DNA of 64,000 nt from Aequorivita sp. (GTDB taxonomy: Bacteria; Bacteroidota; Bacteroidia; Flavobacteriales; Flavobacteriaceae): contig JAGQYY010000001.1 in the NCBI GenBank assembly GCA_020435825.1, positions 80,808-144,807 of the forward strand, in the 5' to 3' direction. The translations under genes were made by a program, and so were the position numbers. The notes under the pieces are model-generated. The model was not told the DNA's origin and did not search any database. It saw only the letters and a program-made list of their open reading frames with translations. How positions within the stretch are numbered: the first letter of the stretch is position 1; every line of letters starts with the position of its first letter. Of the stretch, positions 50,994 through 59,281 are shown piece by piece.

Positions 50994-51770
50994 TTAATTT
51001 TCAACATCCTTCGCACAACGGAAACCTAAATTTTGCGAAGAATAGCGCGCTTTCATGCTCCCTCTGAAGGCATAGCGCATAAAAGCCGCATAATTCATTA
51101 AATCTGAAGCACCTATTGCCGCACTTCCGCAGAATAGGTTTGAATCTTTATCAACGTCTTTTCGGGACTCTCCCGAGATTAATACCGAATTGAAATCCAA
51201 TGTCCATTCCCACACCAACCCGTGAAGATCGTAGATTCCCCAATAATTTTTAAAAGTTTCCCCAATGGGATTGTTAAAGGTTTTTGGGGTTTCATACCAA
51301 TTTAGGATATACTGGTTGTAGGTTTCTATTCTTCGGGCATCCTGCATTTTTTCGTTAGCCATGGCAGCAAACTCCCATTCGTCCATTGTGGGTAGCCGTT
51401 TGCCTTGGCACTCGCAATATTTTTTTGCCGCAAACCAGGAAACATTTGTTACGGGAGCATTTGGAAGGCCTTGAAAGGTTTCGTCATCCTTCCAATTTGT
51501 TAAATAACTTTTATCGGCAAATAAAGGTTTGACATTACTTTTTTTCCATTGTGGATATTCTTCTACAAACTTTAAATAATCTGTATTGGTTACAGGATAT
51601 ATATCCATTAAAAATGGTTCAACCTTAACAGTTTTATTTTCTGCACCGTAAAGGGGTAAATAAACCCCGCCCTTTACTAAAGCCATTTTATCATTTTGGG
51701 CTGCGACCTCGCAAAATAATAATGAAAAGACTAAGAAAAGGACGGGACTATATAATTTCAATTTAAACAA
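50994..51770 (-). CDS. SUMF1/FGE-sulfatase-domain protein downstream of nirK (NirV-like)
   Basis: I place the start at TTG 51770, 5 nt after the nirK stop, because it gives a proper signal peptide (FKLKLYSPVLFLVFSLLFCEVAAQ). A longer reading from 51836 would lie inside nirK and prefix charged residues. The ~258-aa product has the formylglycine-generating-enzyme-like fold: MALVKGGVYLPLYG, PVTNTDYLKFVEEYP, APVTNVSWFAAKKYCECQGKRLPTMDEWEFAA, GLVWEWTLDFN and FRGSMKARYSSQNLGFRC. NirV, a protein of this family, often follows nirK; its function is unknown. Confidence 0.87.
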   Translation of the reverse strand: MFKLKLYSPVLFLVFSLLFCEVAAQNDKMALVKGGVYLPLYGAENKTVKVEPFLMDIYPVTNTDYLKFVEEYPQWKKSNVKPLFADKSYLTNWKDDETFQGLPNAPVTNVSWFAAKKYCECQGKRLPTMDEWEFAAMANEKMQDARRIETYNQYILNWYETPKTFNNPIGETFKNYWGIYDLHGLVWEWTLDFNSVLISGESRKDVDKDSNLFCGSAAIGASDLMNYAAFMRYAFRGSMKARYSSQNLGFRCAKDVEN

Positions 51771-51775
51771 TTTTA

Positions 51776-53242
51776 TTATTTGTTTCTGACGGCCTTTACC
51801 ATTTCTGGGGTAACTTCTTTTTTGGAGTTGCCCCAACTGTTATAAACGTAAGTAAGTACGTTTGCCACTTCTTCATCGCTAAGTGCCTGGGCGGTCATCA
51901 CACTGTTGTATTTTTTACCGTTAACGGTTATTTCACCAGTTTTTCCGTGTAATACAATATCGATAGCTCTGTCCACATCAGCATTTAAGTAATCAGATTT
52001 TGCCAAAGGGGGAAAAGCGCCTTCAATCCCTTGGCCATTAGCTTGGTGACAGGCAACGCAAGTAGCCATATATTTGTCCTTGCCAAAAGCCATCCTTTCT
52101 TCAATACCTAATGCTTTCACTTCTTCTTTTTCAATTTTGGCCCCACCTGTAGGCATAGATTGGATTGCGCCACCTTCTGGAAGATAGATGCCATCACGAA
52201 TTTCCCCAGAATAAATTGCTTTGTTTTCTTCACCTTCTACTTTTAGCATTGCCAAAGCGCCTTTATTGAAGGCTCTAAAAATTGAGTGGTCAACAAGTAT
52301 AAAAGTTCCCGGAACATCCACACGGAATTCAACGATTGCGGCTCCTCCTGCGGGAATTAAGGTTGTTTGCACATTTTCGTTAACGAGATCGCCCCCTTCC
52401 ACATGTACTTTGTCAAATATTTCTCCAATAACATGAAATGATGAAACCAAGTTTGGCCCGCCATTTCCAACAAAAAGCCGAATTTTTTCACCAACTTTTG
52501 CGGTAATGGCATTATCGCCTGTCATGGCACCCACGTGGCCGTTGAAAACAACATAGTCTGCCTTTTCATCGATTGCTTTCTGCATATCAAAAGCTTGCAG
52601 GCCACGATCGCCATATTTTCCCTCAGTATAGAAATCACCTTGCATGATATAATATTCTTTGTCAACTGGAGACAAACCACCTTCTGGTTCTACCAAAATA
52701 AGGCCATACATTCCGTTGGCAATGTGCATCCCTACCGGTGCGGTAGCACAATGATAAACATAGAGGCCGGGGTTAAGTACCTTGAAGGAAAACACTTTTT
52801 CGTGGCCGGGGGCTACAAAAGATGATTCCGCTCCGCCACCTGGACCATTTACTGCGTGCAGGTCTATGTTATGTGGAAGTTTGTTGTCCGGGTGGTTTTT
52901 TAGGTGAAATTCTACCTCGTCGCCCACGCGGGTACGTATAAAACTTCCGGGAACTGTTCCGCCAAATGTCCAGTACACGTATTTTACGCCATTGGTCATT
53001 TCGCCTTCACGTTCTTGAATTTCAAGATCAACAATCAGCTTCTTTGCCATTCGTTTGCCAACCGGAGTAGGTACATTTGGTGGCGAAGTAAGTTCCGCAA
53101 TCATTTCCTGATTTACGGGAATATCTACCGTATCATTGTATTTTTTGTCTGATTGGTCATTAACGCAGCCAGAAAGAAATGCTACAGCACCTATACCGAA
53201 CAGCATTTTAGTAACTAAGTTTTTTTTGAAAAGTAATTTCAT
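51776..53242 (-). CDS. nirK: Copper nitrite reductase with C-terminal cytochrome c domain
   Basis: This 488-aa lipoprotein (signal [11 protein letters not shown]) reduces nitrite to NO. Two cupredoxin domains span residues ~60-370. Type 1 and type 2 copper ligands are in [34 protein letters not shown] and [13 protein letters not shown]. Residues ~380-488 form a cytochrome c domain with [19 protein letters not shown] and a Met candidate in [12 protein letters not shown]. Such NirK-cytochrome fusions can take electrons directly from a periplasmic donor. It is the second gene of an operon started by a porin gene. Confidence 0.96.
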   Translation of the reverse strand: MKLLFKKNLVTKMLFGIGAVAFLSGCVNDQSDKKYNDTVDIPVNQEMIAELTSPPNVPTPVGKRMAKKLIVDLEIQEREGEMTNGVKYVYWTFGGTVPGSFIRTRVGDEVEFHLKNHPDNKLPHNIDLHAVNGPGGGAESSFVAPGHEKVFSFKVLNPGLYVYHCATAPVGMHIANGMYGLILVEPEGGLSPVDKEYYIMQGDFYTEGKYGDRGLQAFDMQKAIDEKADYVVFNGHVGAMTGDNAITAKVGEKIRLFVGNGGPNLVSSFHVIGEIFDKVHVEGGDLVNENVQTTLIPAGGAAIVEFRVDVPGTFILVDHSIFRAFNKGALAMLKVEGEENKAIYSGEIRDGIYLPEGGAIQSMPTGGAKIEKEEVKALGIEERMAFGKDKYMATCVACHQANGQGIEGAFPPLAKSDYLNADVDRAIDIVLHGKTGEITVNGKKYNSVMTAQALSDEEVANVLTYVYNSWGNSKKEVTPEMVKAVRNK

Positions 53243-53276
53243 GTGGTTGGTTTTTAATGTTTGTTTTATTTATTGT

Positions 53277-54554
53277 TTATTTATTTTCGGGATTTGATTT
53301 TTGCCAAGTGAACAAAACTGGATCAATTGTCAACATAGCCCAAGCCCAGTTATTGGTATTGCCGTCATAATTGTTTTTTACGATTTCAGTTCCAGGCTGC
53401 TCGAAAAAGTGCGAATACCCGGCTTGAACGCCCACAAATTCGCTCAATTCATACGAAGCTACTAAATCTACTTCAAATCCCAAATCTTTTGATGCTTCGT
53501 CATTAATTTCTGCGGTAGCGAAAAATTGGTGGAGTGCCAAATGTACGTTTGATTTTTTGTTGAATGCATATTTTACATTTCCATAGAAATCTACCAACCC
53601 CACATTGTTGGTATGATTGCCTACATAGAAATAATCCATCAGTCCATTGAATTTATGGTTGGTACCATACAGTGGGGTAAAAGCTTTGTTTTTTCCATTG
53701 GCAGGTGCGCCATAATCATTTCCACTTTGCAGTTCGCCGCCAAGGCCAATCATAAGGTTTTCCAATGCAGAATAATTGGCTTCCAGTGAAAGCAGGTAGG
53801 CGTTTAAATCATTATTTGCCACGTCATTCCCTAATTGATAGTATAGGTTTGAAGCAAAATTGAATTTATCCACTTTTGCTTTTAAATGAATTCCTGCAGT
53901 TTGGCTATAGCGCGTGCCGTTTTTTGTTTCGTCTATCTCGTCTATGTATTGCAAGCCGTTGTTCAAAAACAAAAAACTTGCAGATAGTTTTTCCCAATTC
54001 TTGTGAAGCCAAATATATTGAAGGCTCTTGTAGGTATTGGTGGTTAGTATGTTTCCCGTTAAGGCTTCTCCATCTTGATTATATGCAGCTCCAAAATGCA
54101 GTTTCATAAAACTGGGTTCATATTTTACAATTGCCGCATCGTGGCTTCTTCCTTGTTGTGCCCAGCCTACATTTCCGAAGAAACGCTGATCGTCGTAAAT
54201 AATTTCCTGACGGCCAATTTTTAAGGAAAGATCTGAAATCAATAATACATCGGCCCAAGCTTGGTGTAACGAAAATCCGTTTTCATCGGCGCTGTTTAAT
54301 TGTGGCACATCTCCCCAAACCCTAATATCCTGAGGGCTTAAATAGAATTGTATTTGTTTGGTTTTATAACCAAAGTTCAACCTTGTGCGTTGCGAAACAA
54401 ATGCCGCAGGATCTGCACCATCGGGGAAAAGGGTTTTATAGCCGTGGCGGTATTCAAAACGCGGACGAAGTTCCGCGTCTATGGTAAGTTGAGGGTATGC
54501 GTTGGCCCACGCAAAAAGGATGGTAAAGAAAAAGATGCTTTTTTGAAGAAACAT
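53277..54554 (-). CDS. Alginate-export-family outer-membrane beta-barrel
   Basis: This 425-aa protein has a signal peptide (SIFFFTILFAWANAYPQ) and alternating beta-strand pattern typical of 16-18-stranded porins. Hallmarks of the AlgE/alginate_exp family are AELRPRFEYRHGYK, FVSQRTRLNFGYKTKQIQFY, LSLKIGRQEIIYDDQRFFG and GFEVDLVASYELSEFVGVQAGYSHFF. It lies 34 nt upstream of nirK in the same operon, behind the FNR-like box. It probably lets nitrite or other small anions through the outer membrane; that is inferred from context. Confidence 0.88.
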   Translation of the reverse strand: MFLQKSIFFFTILFAWANAYPQLTIDAELRPRFEYRHGYKTLFPDGADPAAFVSQRTRLNFGYKTKQIQFYLSPQDIRVWGDVPQLNSADENGFSLHQAWADVLLISDLSLKIGRQEIIYDDQRFFGNVGWAQQGRSHDAAIVKYEPSFMKLHFGAAYNQDGEALTGNILTTNTYKSLQYIWLHKNWEKLSASFLFLNNGLQYIDEIDETKNGTRYSQTAGIHLKAKVDKFNFASNLYYQLGNDVANNDLNAYLLSLEANYSALENLMIGLGGELQSGNDYGAPANGKNKAFTPLYGTNHKFNGLMDYFYVGNHTNNVGLVDFYGNVKYAFNKKSNVHLALHQFFATAEINDEASKDLGFEVDLVASYELSEFVGVQAGYSHFFEQPGTEIVKNNYDGNTNNWAWAMLTIDPVLFTWQKSNPENK

Positions 54555-54579
54555 ATTATGTCCGGATTTATTTAGGATG

Positions 54580-54623
54580 CAAATGTCTTATTTTGTTGTA
54601 ATAACGAATATGACGTATGTCAG
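54580..54623 (-). promoter_or_regulatory. FNR/CRP-like box of the porin-nirK operon
   Basis: On the minus strand CTGAC-ATAC-GTCAT (54623-54610) is followed by GACATTTG ending at 54580, 36.5 nt from the dyad centre. The porin ATG is at 54554, a ~20-nt leader. It also lies just downstream of hemN but faces away from it. Confidence 0.65.
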
Positions 54624-54646
54624 TTTTTAACTGATTTCGTATTTTT

Positions 54647-56011
54647 TTAAATAGTCATTGAAAACAATTGCGTTTCGGGTTTGCTTTGTTGTAGCAATAG
54701 ATCGAAAGCCATGCAGACGTTACGAACGTAGTGACGCCCTTTTTCGGTGATTTGAAGTTTTTTGTCGCTTATCTTTACCAACCCATCATTTTCCATTTCT
54801 TTTAGTTTTTCAAGAGTTTCGGGCAGTTCGTCAAATTGAAGCGATCGTTCATCCCAGGAAGTTTCCATACGGCACATTAGGTTTAAAATGTGCCTTCTTA
54901 TGATTAAATCTTCCGCAGTAAGGATATGCCCGCGATAAACGGGAAGGATGTTTTGGGAAACCAGTTCTTGATATTCCTCTACGTTTTTCACATTTTGCCC
55001 AAAACTATACCAACTGTCGCCAATGGCAGAAACACCGAGGCCGAGCATCAACTGGGTTTTGCTATCTGTATAACCCATAAAATTGCGGTGCAGTTTTTTT
55101 TCTTCCACAGCTTTGTAGAGGCTATCGGTCTTGAGTGCAAAGTGGTCCATTCCAATTTCTACATAACCGGAATCTTCGAGCATTTGTTTGCCGGTTTCGT
55201 ACATATCTCGCTTTTCAATGGCAGTGGGAAGGTCTTCTTCCTTAAAACCGCGCTGGCCATTGCCTTTTATCCACGGTACGTGTGCATAGCTGTAAAAAGC
55301 AATGCGGTCTGGCATTAATTCTTTTGTTTTCTCAATAGTGTGGATAACGTGTTCCTTTTTTTGGAAGGGCAATCCAAAAATAATGTCGTGCCCAACGGAG
55401 GTATATCCTAAGTTCCGTGCGGCTTCGGTAGCTTTTTTTACGTTTTCAAAGGGCTGAATCCTGTGTATTGCTTTTTGAACGGTTGGGTTGTAATCCTGAA
55501 CCCCATAGCTAACCCTTGTAAAACCACAGTCAAAAAGTGTTTGCAAATGCGCTTGGGAAGTATTGTTTGGGTGCCCCTCAAAGCTGAAGGATGGATTTTT
55601 TGCCATCGTTGCGCCATGAAAAATCCCTTTTAAAAGCAATCGTAAATTTTCCGCAGAAAAAAAGGTTGGTGTGCCTCCGCCCAGGTGCAATTCTTTTATA
55701 ATGGGGCGCTCAGGCAATATTTCTATATAAAGGCGCCATTCTTTTAAAACAGATTCCAAATAGGGAGTTTCAACACCGTGATTTTTGGTTATACGTTTAT
55801 TGCAGCCGCAAAAAGTACAAAGGCTTTCACAAAAAGGAAGGTGGATGTACAGGCTGATGCCTTCATTGGCATTGCTTTCGGAAAAACTTTTAATAACGCC
55901 GTTTTTCCATTCTGCAAGGGAAAAAGTGGCGTTGTTCCAGTACGGAACGGTAGGGTAGCTTGTATATCGTGGCCCTGCAACGTTGTATTTTGAAATTAAA
56001 CTGCCGCGCAT
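54647..56011 (-). CDS. hemN: Oxygen-independent coproporphyrinogen III dehydrogenase
   Basis: I choose ATG 56011 (MRGSLISKYNVAGPRYTSYP). An upstream ATG at 56032 overlaps the -7 element and would not be transcribed. The ~454-aa radical-SAM enzyme has the cluster motif CESLCTFCGC, SAM motif LGGGTPTFF and the C-terminal HemN domain. It oxidatively decarboxylates coproporphyrinogen III without O2, supplying haem for anaerobic growth. It carries its own FNR-like box. Confidence 0.96.
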   Translation of the reverse strand: MRGSLISKYNVAGPRYTSYPTVPYWNNATFSLAEWKNGVIKSFSESNANEGISLYIHLPFCESLCTFCGCNKRITKNHGVETPYLESVLKEWRLYIEILPERPIIKELHLGGGTPTFFSAENLRLLLKGIFHGATMAKNPSFSFEGHPNNTSQAHLQTLFDCGFTRVSYGVQDYNPTVQKAIHRIQPFENVKKATEAARNLGYTSVGHDIIFGLPFQKKEHVIHTIEKTKELMPDRIAFYSYAHVPWIKGNGQRGFKEEDLPTAIEKRDMYETGKQMLEDSGYVEIGMDHFALKTDSLYKAVEEKKLHRNFMGYTDSKTQLMLGLGVSAIGDSWYSFGQNVKNVEEYQELVSQNILPVYRGHILTAEDLIIRRHILNLMCRMETSWDERSLQFDELPETLEKLKEMENDGLVKISDKKLQITEKGRHYVRNVCMAFDLLLQQSKPETQLFSMTI

Positions 56012-56029
56012 ATTTTTTCTGTTGTTCGG

Positions 56030-56073
56030 CAAAAGTACTTTTGATTTGTTGTAGATAAAATGATAAATATCAG
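56030..56073 (-). promoter_or_regulatory. FNR/CRP-like box of hemN
   Basis: On the minus strand CTGAT-ATTT-ATCAT (56073-56060) is followed by TACTTTTG (56037-56030), a perfect TAnnTTTG, ending 36.5 nt from the dyad centre. The start site near 56024 lies downstream of ATG 56032 and upstream of ATG 56011, which fixes the hemN start. Confidence 0.7.
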
Positions 56074-56102
56074 GTAGTGGATTTTACATTTTATTGTCCG
56101 TT

Positions 56103-56130
56103 CGTAAAAAAAAATCCGACAAACGGATTT
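56103..56130 (-). terminator. Intrinsic terminator of the leftward 56-60 kb group
   Basis: On the minus strand AAATCCG-TTTGT-CGGATTT is followed by a run of T (plus-strand A's at 56106-56114). It lies just after the stop of the MBL hydrolase gene (56133) and prevents read-through into hemN. Confidence 0.72.
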
Positions 56131-56132
56131 GG

Positions 56133-56942
56133 TTATTTAATTTCAAGTTTCCATAGCTGTTTTGTCAAAAGAGTCACATTTCCATACCCTAAACTTTCCT
56201 TGTATTCTTTAATTTTAGATTGACTATTTAGTGGAATATGGCCTGCAAGAATTATTTTTGGGCTTATTCTGTCAATAATTTCTTTTTCGCCCAATAGTGT
56301 AAAATGTACGATCAGCACATCAATATTTTTATCGGGTATATTGTATTCTTTGAGGCGGTCTAAATCTATCTTGGAATCGCCGAGATGCAGGATTTTTTTG
56401 CCTTCTACGGTAATTAGATAAGCGACGTTTTCGGCTTCGTTCCAGGGAGAGCCTCCCAAATGCTCAAATCGCAAGGCTTCGATTTCAATGTCTTTTAGAT
56501 TGTGCGTTTCGCTTTGAAGAAAACCGGGCATTATGGATACTACCCTTCCCGAAATATCATTGAATGCTGTAAAATTTTCCTTGAAATTTGCAACGGTTTC
56601 TTTAGGGCCTACAAATAACGCGTTTGGGTTATGCAACAAATGGTTTCCTGTTATTTCTGCATTAAAATGGTCGCCATGTAGATGTGTGGCAAGCAGGATA
56701 TTAATAGAATTATATGGATCTTCAGCATTTTTAATTTTATCCAATTCAGTATCTGGTAACACATCCAAATAATCAAATTCTTTATTAAATGTGGCATCAA
56801 TCAATAGTTGAACTTTCGAAGATTTTATAAGAACACCTTCATTTGCCATATATTGGATTTCTAATTTTTGAGCATTTATGTAGCTTGATAACAGTAGTAA
56901 CAAGCTTGTTACTATTTGTAATTTAGTTTTCATAATTTTCAT
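56133..56942 (-). CDS. MBL-fold metallo-hydrolase, secreted
   Basis: This ~269-aa protein has an N-terminal signal peptide (KLQIVTSLLLLLSSYINA) and a UlaG-like MBL fold. The metal motif ATHLHGDHFNAE is intact (HxHxDH), with LRFEHLGGSPWNEAENVAYLI, LHLGDSKID and ILAGHIPLNS following. Substrate is unknown. The ATG at 56942 overlaps the upstream gene's stop (56939) by 4 bp, and a terminator follows. Another ATG at 56933 (MKTKLQIV) is possible. Confidence 0.85.
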   Translation of the reverse strand: MKIMKTKLQIVTSLLLLLSSYINAQKLEIQYMANEGVLIKSSKVQLLIDATFNKEFDYLDVLPDTELDKIKNAEDPYNSINILLATHLHGDHFNAEITGNHLLHNPNALFVGPKETVANFKENFTAFNDISGRVVSIMPGFLQSETHNLKDIEIEALRFEHLGGSPWNEAENVAYLITVEGKKILHLGDSKIDLDRLKEYNIPDKNIDVLIVHFTLLGEKEIIDRISPKIILAGHIPLNSQSKIKEYKESLGYGNVTLLTKQLWKLEIK

Positions 56943-57772
56943 TTTACTAATTCTATGGTTAATGGTTGCCCAATCACTTCTACCTTAATAATTCTATAAG
57001 GTTTGGTTTGACTGGTGTAAATCATGTTGGACAGTTGCTTTTCTCCACTAAACCTATACTTATATGTATTAAATTTTCCAGCAGGAACTTCTATTTCGCT
57101 TTCTTCTACATATTCCAACTGCATCATGGCACTGCTCCCTGAACTTAAAAAGAAAGTTTCTATGGTACGGTTAGTATTTTTTGGGCTTATAATAGCAGGC
57201 AACAGACCAAAAACAACAGGTCGTAGAACAACATTTTTAGTATAAGTGGTATCAATAGTATGATTTAATGGATTGTTCCCTTTTCTAACATAATGAGCTT
57301 TTAGGTTTCTAGGCGACTGTCTGGAAATATCAACATTTAGTGAATTTGATTGGTGCTGCATAGTCATATCAACCTGTTCTGCTAGCATTTTTTTAAGATT
57401 GAAGTGTAATGTGAATTTTTCCTGTACCACATCTGTTAGTACCGAAACATCCTTAATTGTTAAACTATCTCCAACTTTGTTGATTTCCCAAATCCAATAG
57501 CCGACTTCTTTTCCATTTTGCTTTATAAGGAAAGAGTCTTTTCGTGTTTCAATCTGGTTTAGGTTTATGGTTAACCCAGACCATTCATTTTGTTGCGCCA
57601 TTGCCAATTTTGGAAAGAACAAAAAAAGCAATGCCAAAATTCCCGGTAAAGTTACCGTATATCTATAAAAACTTCTATCGAGCTGTAGTTTATGGGTAAA
57701 GAGTACTGATAAGGCAGTAACAATTAATGTTGTGATGAGGTAAATACTGCCTTTTGATGTTATATACTTCAT
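56939..57772 (-). CDS. Membrane-anchored protein of unknown function
   Basis: This 277-aa protein has one or two N-terminal helices (residues ~10-25 and 40-60, the latter ending PKLAMAQQ like a signal peptide) and a beta-rich domain recalling DUF3108 (NGKEVGYWIWEINKVGDSLTI, EIEVPAGKFNTYKYRF, RIIKVEVIGQPLTIEL). It is translationally coupled to the MBL gene. Its role cannot be assigned; in this group of genes it may belong to envelope or lipid physiology. Confidence 0.7.
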   Translation of the reverse strand: MKYITSKGSIYLITTLIVTALSVLFTHKLQLDRSFYRYTVTLPGILALLFLFFPKLAMAQQNEWSGLTINLNQIETRKDSFLIKQNGKEVGYWIWEINKVGDSLTIKDVSVLTDVVQEKFTLHFNLKKMLAEQVDMTMQHQSNSLNVDISRQSPRNLKAHYVRKGNNPLNHTIDTTYTKNVVLRPVVFGLLPAIISPKNTNRTIETFFLSSGSSAMMQLEYVEESEIEVPAGKFNTYKYRFSGEKQLSNMIYTSQTKPYRIIKVEVIGQPLTIELVK

Positions 57773-57802
57773 TTTTGATTTGATTTTGATTGATGAATTT
57801 TA

Positions 57803-58303
57803 TTATTTGTTTATTTTCCAAATACTCCATATCCAAAAGAAATCGTATACCAACCAAGCTAGGTAAGGAATTAAAATCCACGCCGATTTTCTTTGGAACT
57901 TCCAAAGTGACACAAAAAGACCAAATACTATGGGCAAAAAAATAATAAAGGCTGTAAAACTGTATCCCGAACTCTGTTCACCAAAAAAGAAATAATTCCA
58001 AATGGTATTGGCTACCATCATAGCTATAGTTAAAGCTAATGCTATACTTCTTTTTGTACTTGGTTGTGCCAATAGCACATTGTATAAAATGGCAGTACAT
58101 AGTACATAGTAAAAACCTCCAATTAGTAACCACGACCAAACAGGCAAAGACCAAGTGGGTTGTTTTAAATTCTCAAAAAATGCATAGACATCTATATCAC
58201 CCGCCAAAAGACTTTCTACAATAGCAAACACCAAACAAATTGTTAGCGCTATTAAAAGTGTTTTGATGTTTAGTTTTCCTATATTTTCTATGAACCCTTT
58301 CAT
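57803..58303 (-). CDS. TspO/MBR family membrane protein
   Basis: I use ATG 58303 (MKGFIENIGKLNIKTLLIAL), which overlaps the preceding stop by 4 bp; a longer reading would lie inside that gene. The ~166-aa protein has five helices, the motif LKQPTWSLPVWSWLLIGGFYY and the aromatic-rich end AWLVYDFFWIWSIWKINK, both of TspO type. TspO proteins bind tetrapyrroles and affect oxygen-dependent gene control in some bacteria. Confidence 0.85.
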   Translation of the reverse strand: MKGFIENIGKLNIKTLLIALTICLVFAIVESLLAGDIDVYAFFENLKQPTWSLPVWSWLLIGGFYYVLCTAILYNVLLAQPSTKRSIALALTIAMMVANTIWNYFFFGEQSSGYSFTAFIIFLPIVFGLFVSLWKFQRKSAWILIPYLAWLVYDFFWIWSIWKINK

Positions 58304-59238
58304 TTCTTTTGAAACTCCCAAAACACATTGATGATTTTCCAATCGCCATTTTGCTTTACTAAATGGATGTACTCTGTCCATCGTGTTTTTGGATAGCCCG
58401 TTTTTAAGCTTGCGCTTGCCATATTGCCATAAAACATAACATCTTTTACTACATTGTATTGGTGCTTTTTTGCGAACTTTGGCTTGGTTGTCATTAATTC
58501 TTTTAGCTTTTCTGGTGGAAAATCGTCACTCATGGTAACACCATCTGGATTAAGGCCTCTTTTTGCCAATCTCGGATGCAAGGATTTGTTCATTTCCTCA
58601 AAATTGTTTTCAAAGAAGTTTTCTATGTAATTTAAAATAGCTCTTTTTATGGCAAGCTCTTCCGGCGGCTCATTTTGGGACCCCATACTTTTTTCCATTT
58701 CAGATAAAAGTACCGTACAGGCTTCATCTGTGCATCGGGAAATTTGAAGGCTGCCTCCAACAATAGGTTCTCTTACTCGATGTTTTGTAATGGCTTTACC
58801 ACCTATGACTATGGTAATTTTTTGATTGACATGTTTTGTAGTGAAGTCTTCCAGTAATTTAGCATACTTTGGCAAAAGTGTAATTCTTAATTGGCTTAAC
58901 CGTGTGGTATCTCCTGCTATTTTTGGAGTAGGATTTGCCGAAATAGTTGGCTTTTTTGTGATTTTCATGGGAACAAATTCCTTGGTGTCAATCACGTAAT
59001 ACTTATTCGGGTCCAAAGCGTTGTGTTCAAAAAGCAAATTGGTTGGGATAATGGCTTCAGAAGCATTAGGCAACAGGTTGGATTTTTTGACTCCCATTCC
59101 TTTTAGCAAATAAATACCGTCTTCAATCTTGTTCTGTATTCTTGCTGTATTGGCTGTTTTGTTTGCGATACCATTTTGCGCTTTTATGCTCAAAAAGGGT
59201 AGCAAAAAGAACAGTGCTGCAAATGTTGTTCTTTTCAT
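58300..59238 (-). CDS. SecD P1-head-like domain fused to NTF2/lumazine-binding-like domain
   Basis: The ATG at 59238 gives a signal peptide (TTFAALFFLLPFLSIKAQ). Residues ~95-175 (LRITLLPKYAKLLEDFTTKHVNQKI, then a short segment and TKHRVREPIVGGSLQIS) resemble the P1 head subdomain of SecD. Residues ~200-312 fit the NTF2-like Lumazine_bd_2 family (AIKRAILNYIENFFENNFEEM ... RWTEYIHLVKQNGDWKIINVFWEFQ). The fusion is unusual and its function unknown. It is the second gene of a leftward run and overlaps tspO by 4 bp. Confidence 0.72.
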   Translation of the reverse strand: MKRTTFAALFFLLPFLSIKAQNGIANKTANTARIQNKIEDGIYLLKGMGVKKSNLLPNASEAIIPTNLLFEHNALDPNKYYVIDTKEFVPMKITKKPTISANPTPKIAGDTTRLSQLRITLLPKYAKLLEDFTTKHVNQKITIVIGGKAITKHRVREPIVGGSLQISRCTDEACTVLLSEMEKSMGSQNEPPEELAIKRAILNYIENFFENNFEEMNKSLHPRLAKRGLNPDGVTMSDDFPPEKLKELMTTKPKFAKKHQYNVVKDVMFYGNMASASLKTGYPKTRWTEYIHLVKQNGDWKIINVFWEFQKK

Positions 59239-59281
59239 GGGTAGCAAGTTGTACGAATATTTTTTACGCAGAGCGCAGGGG

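Noticed and set aside
51771-51836. Longer N-terminus of the SUMF protein starting inside nirK
   Set aside because: The 22 extra residues are charged and destroy the signal peptide; TTG 51770 just after the nirK stop restores it.
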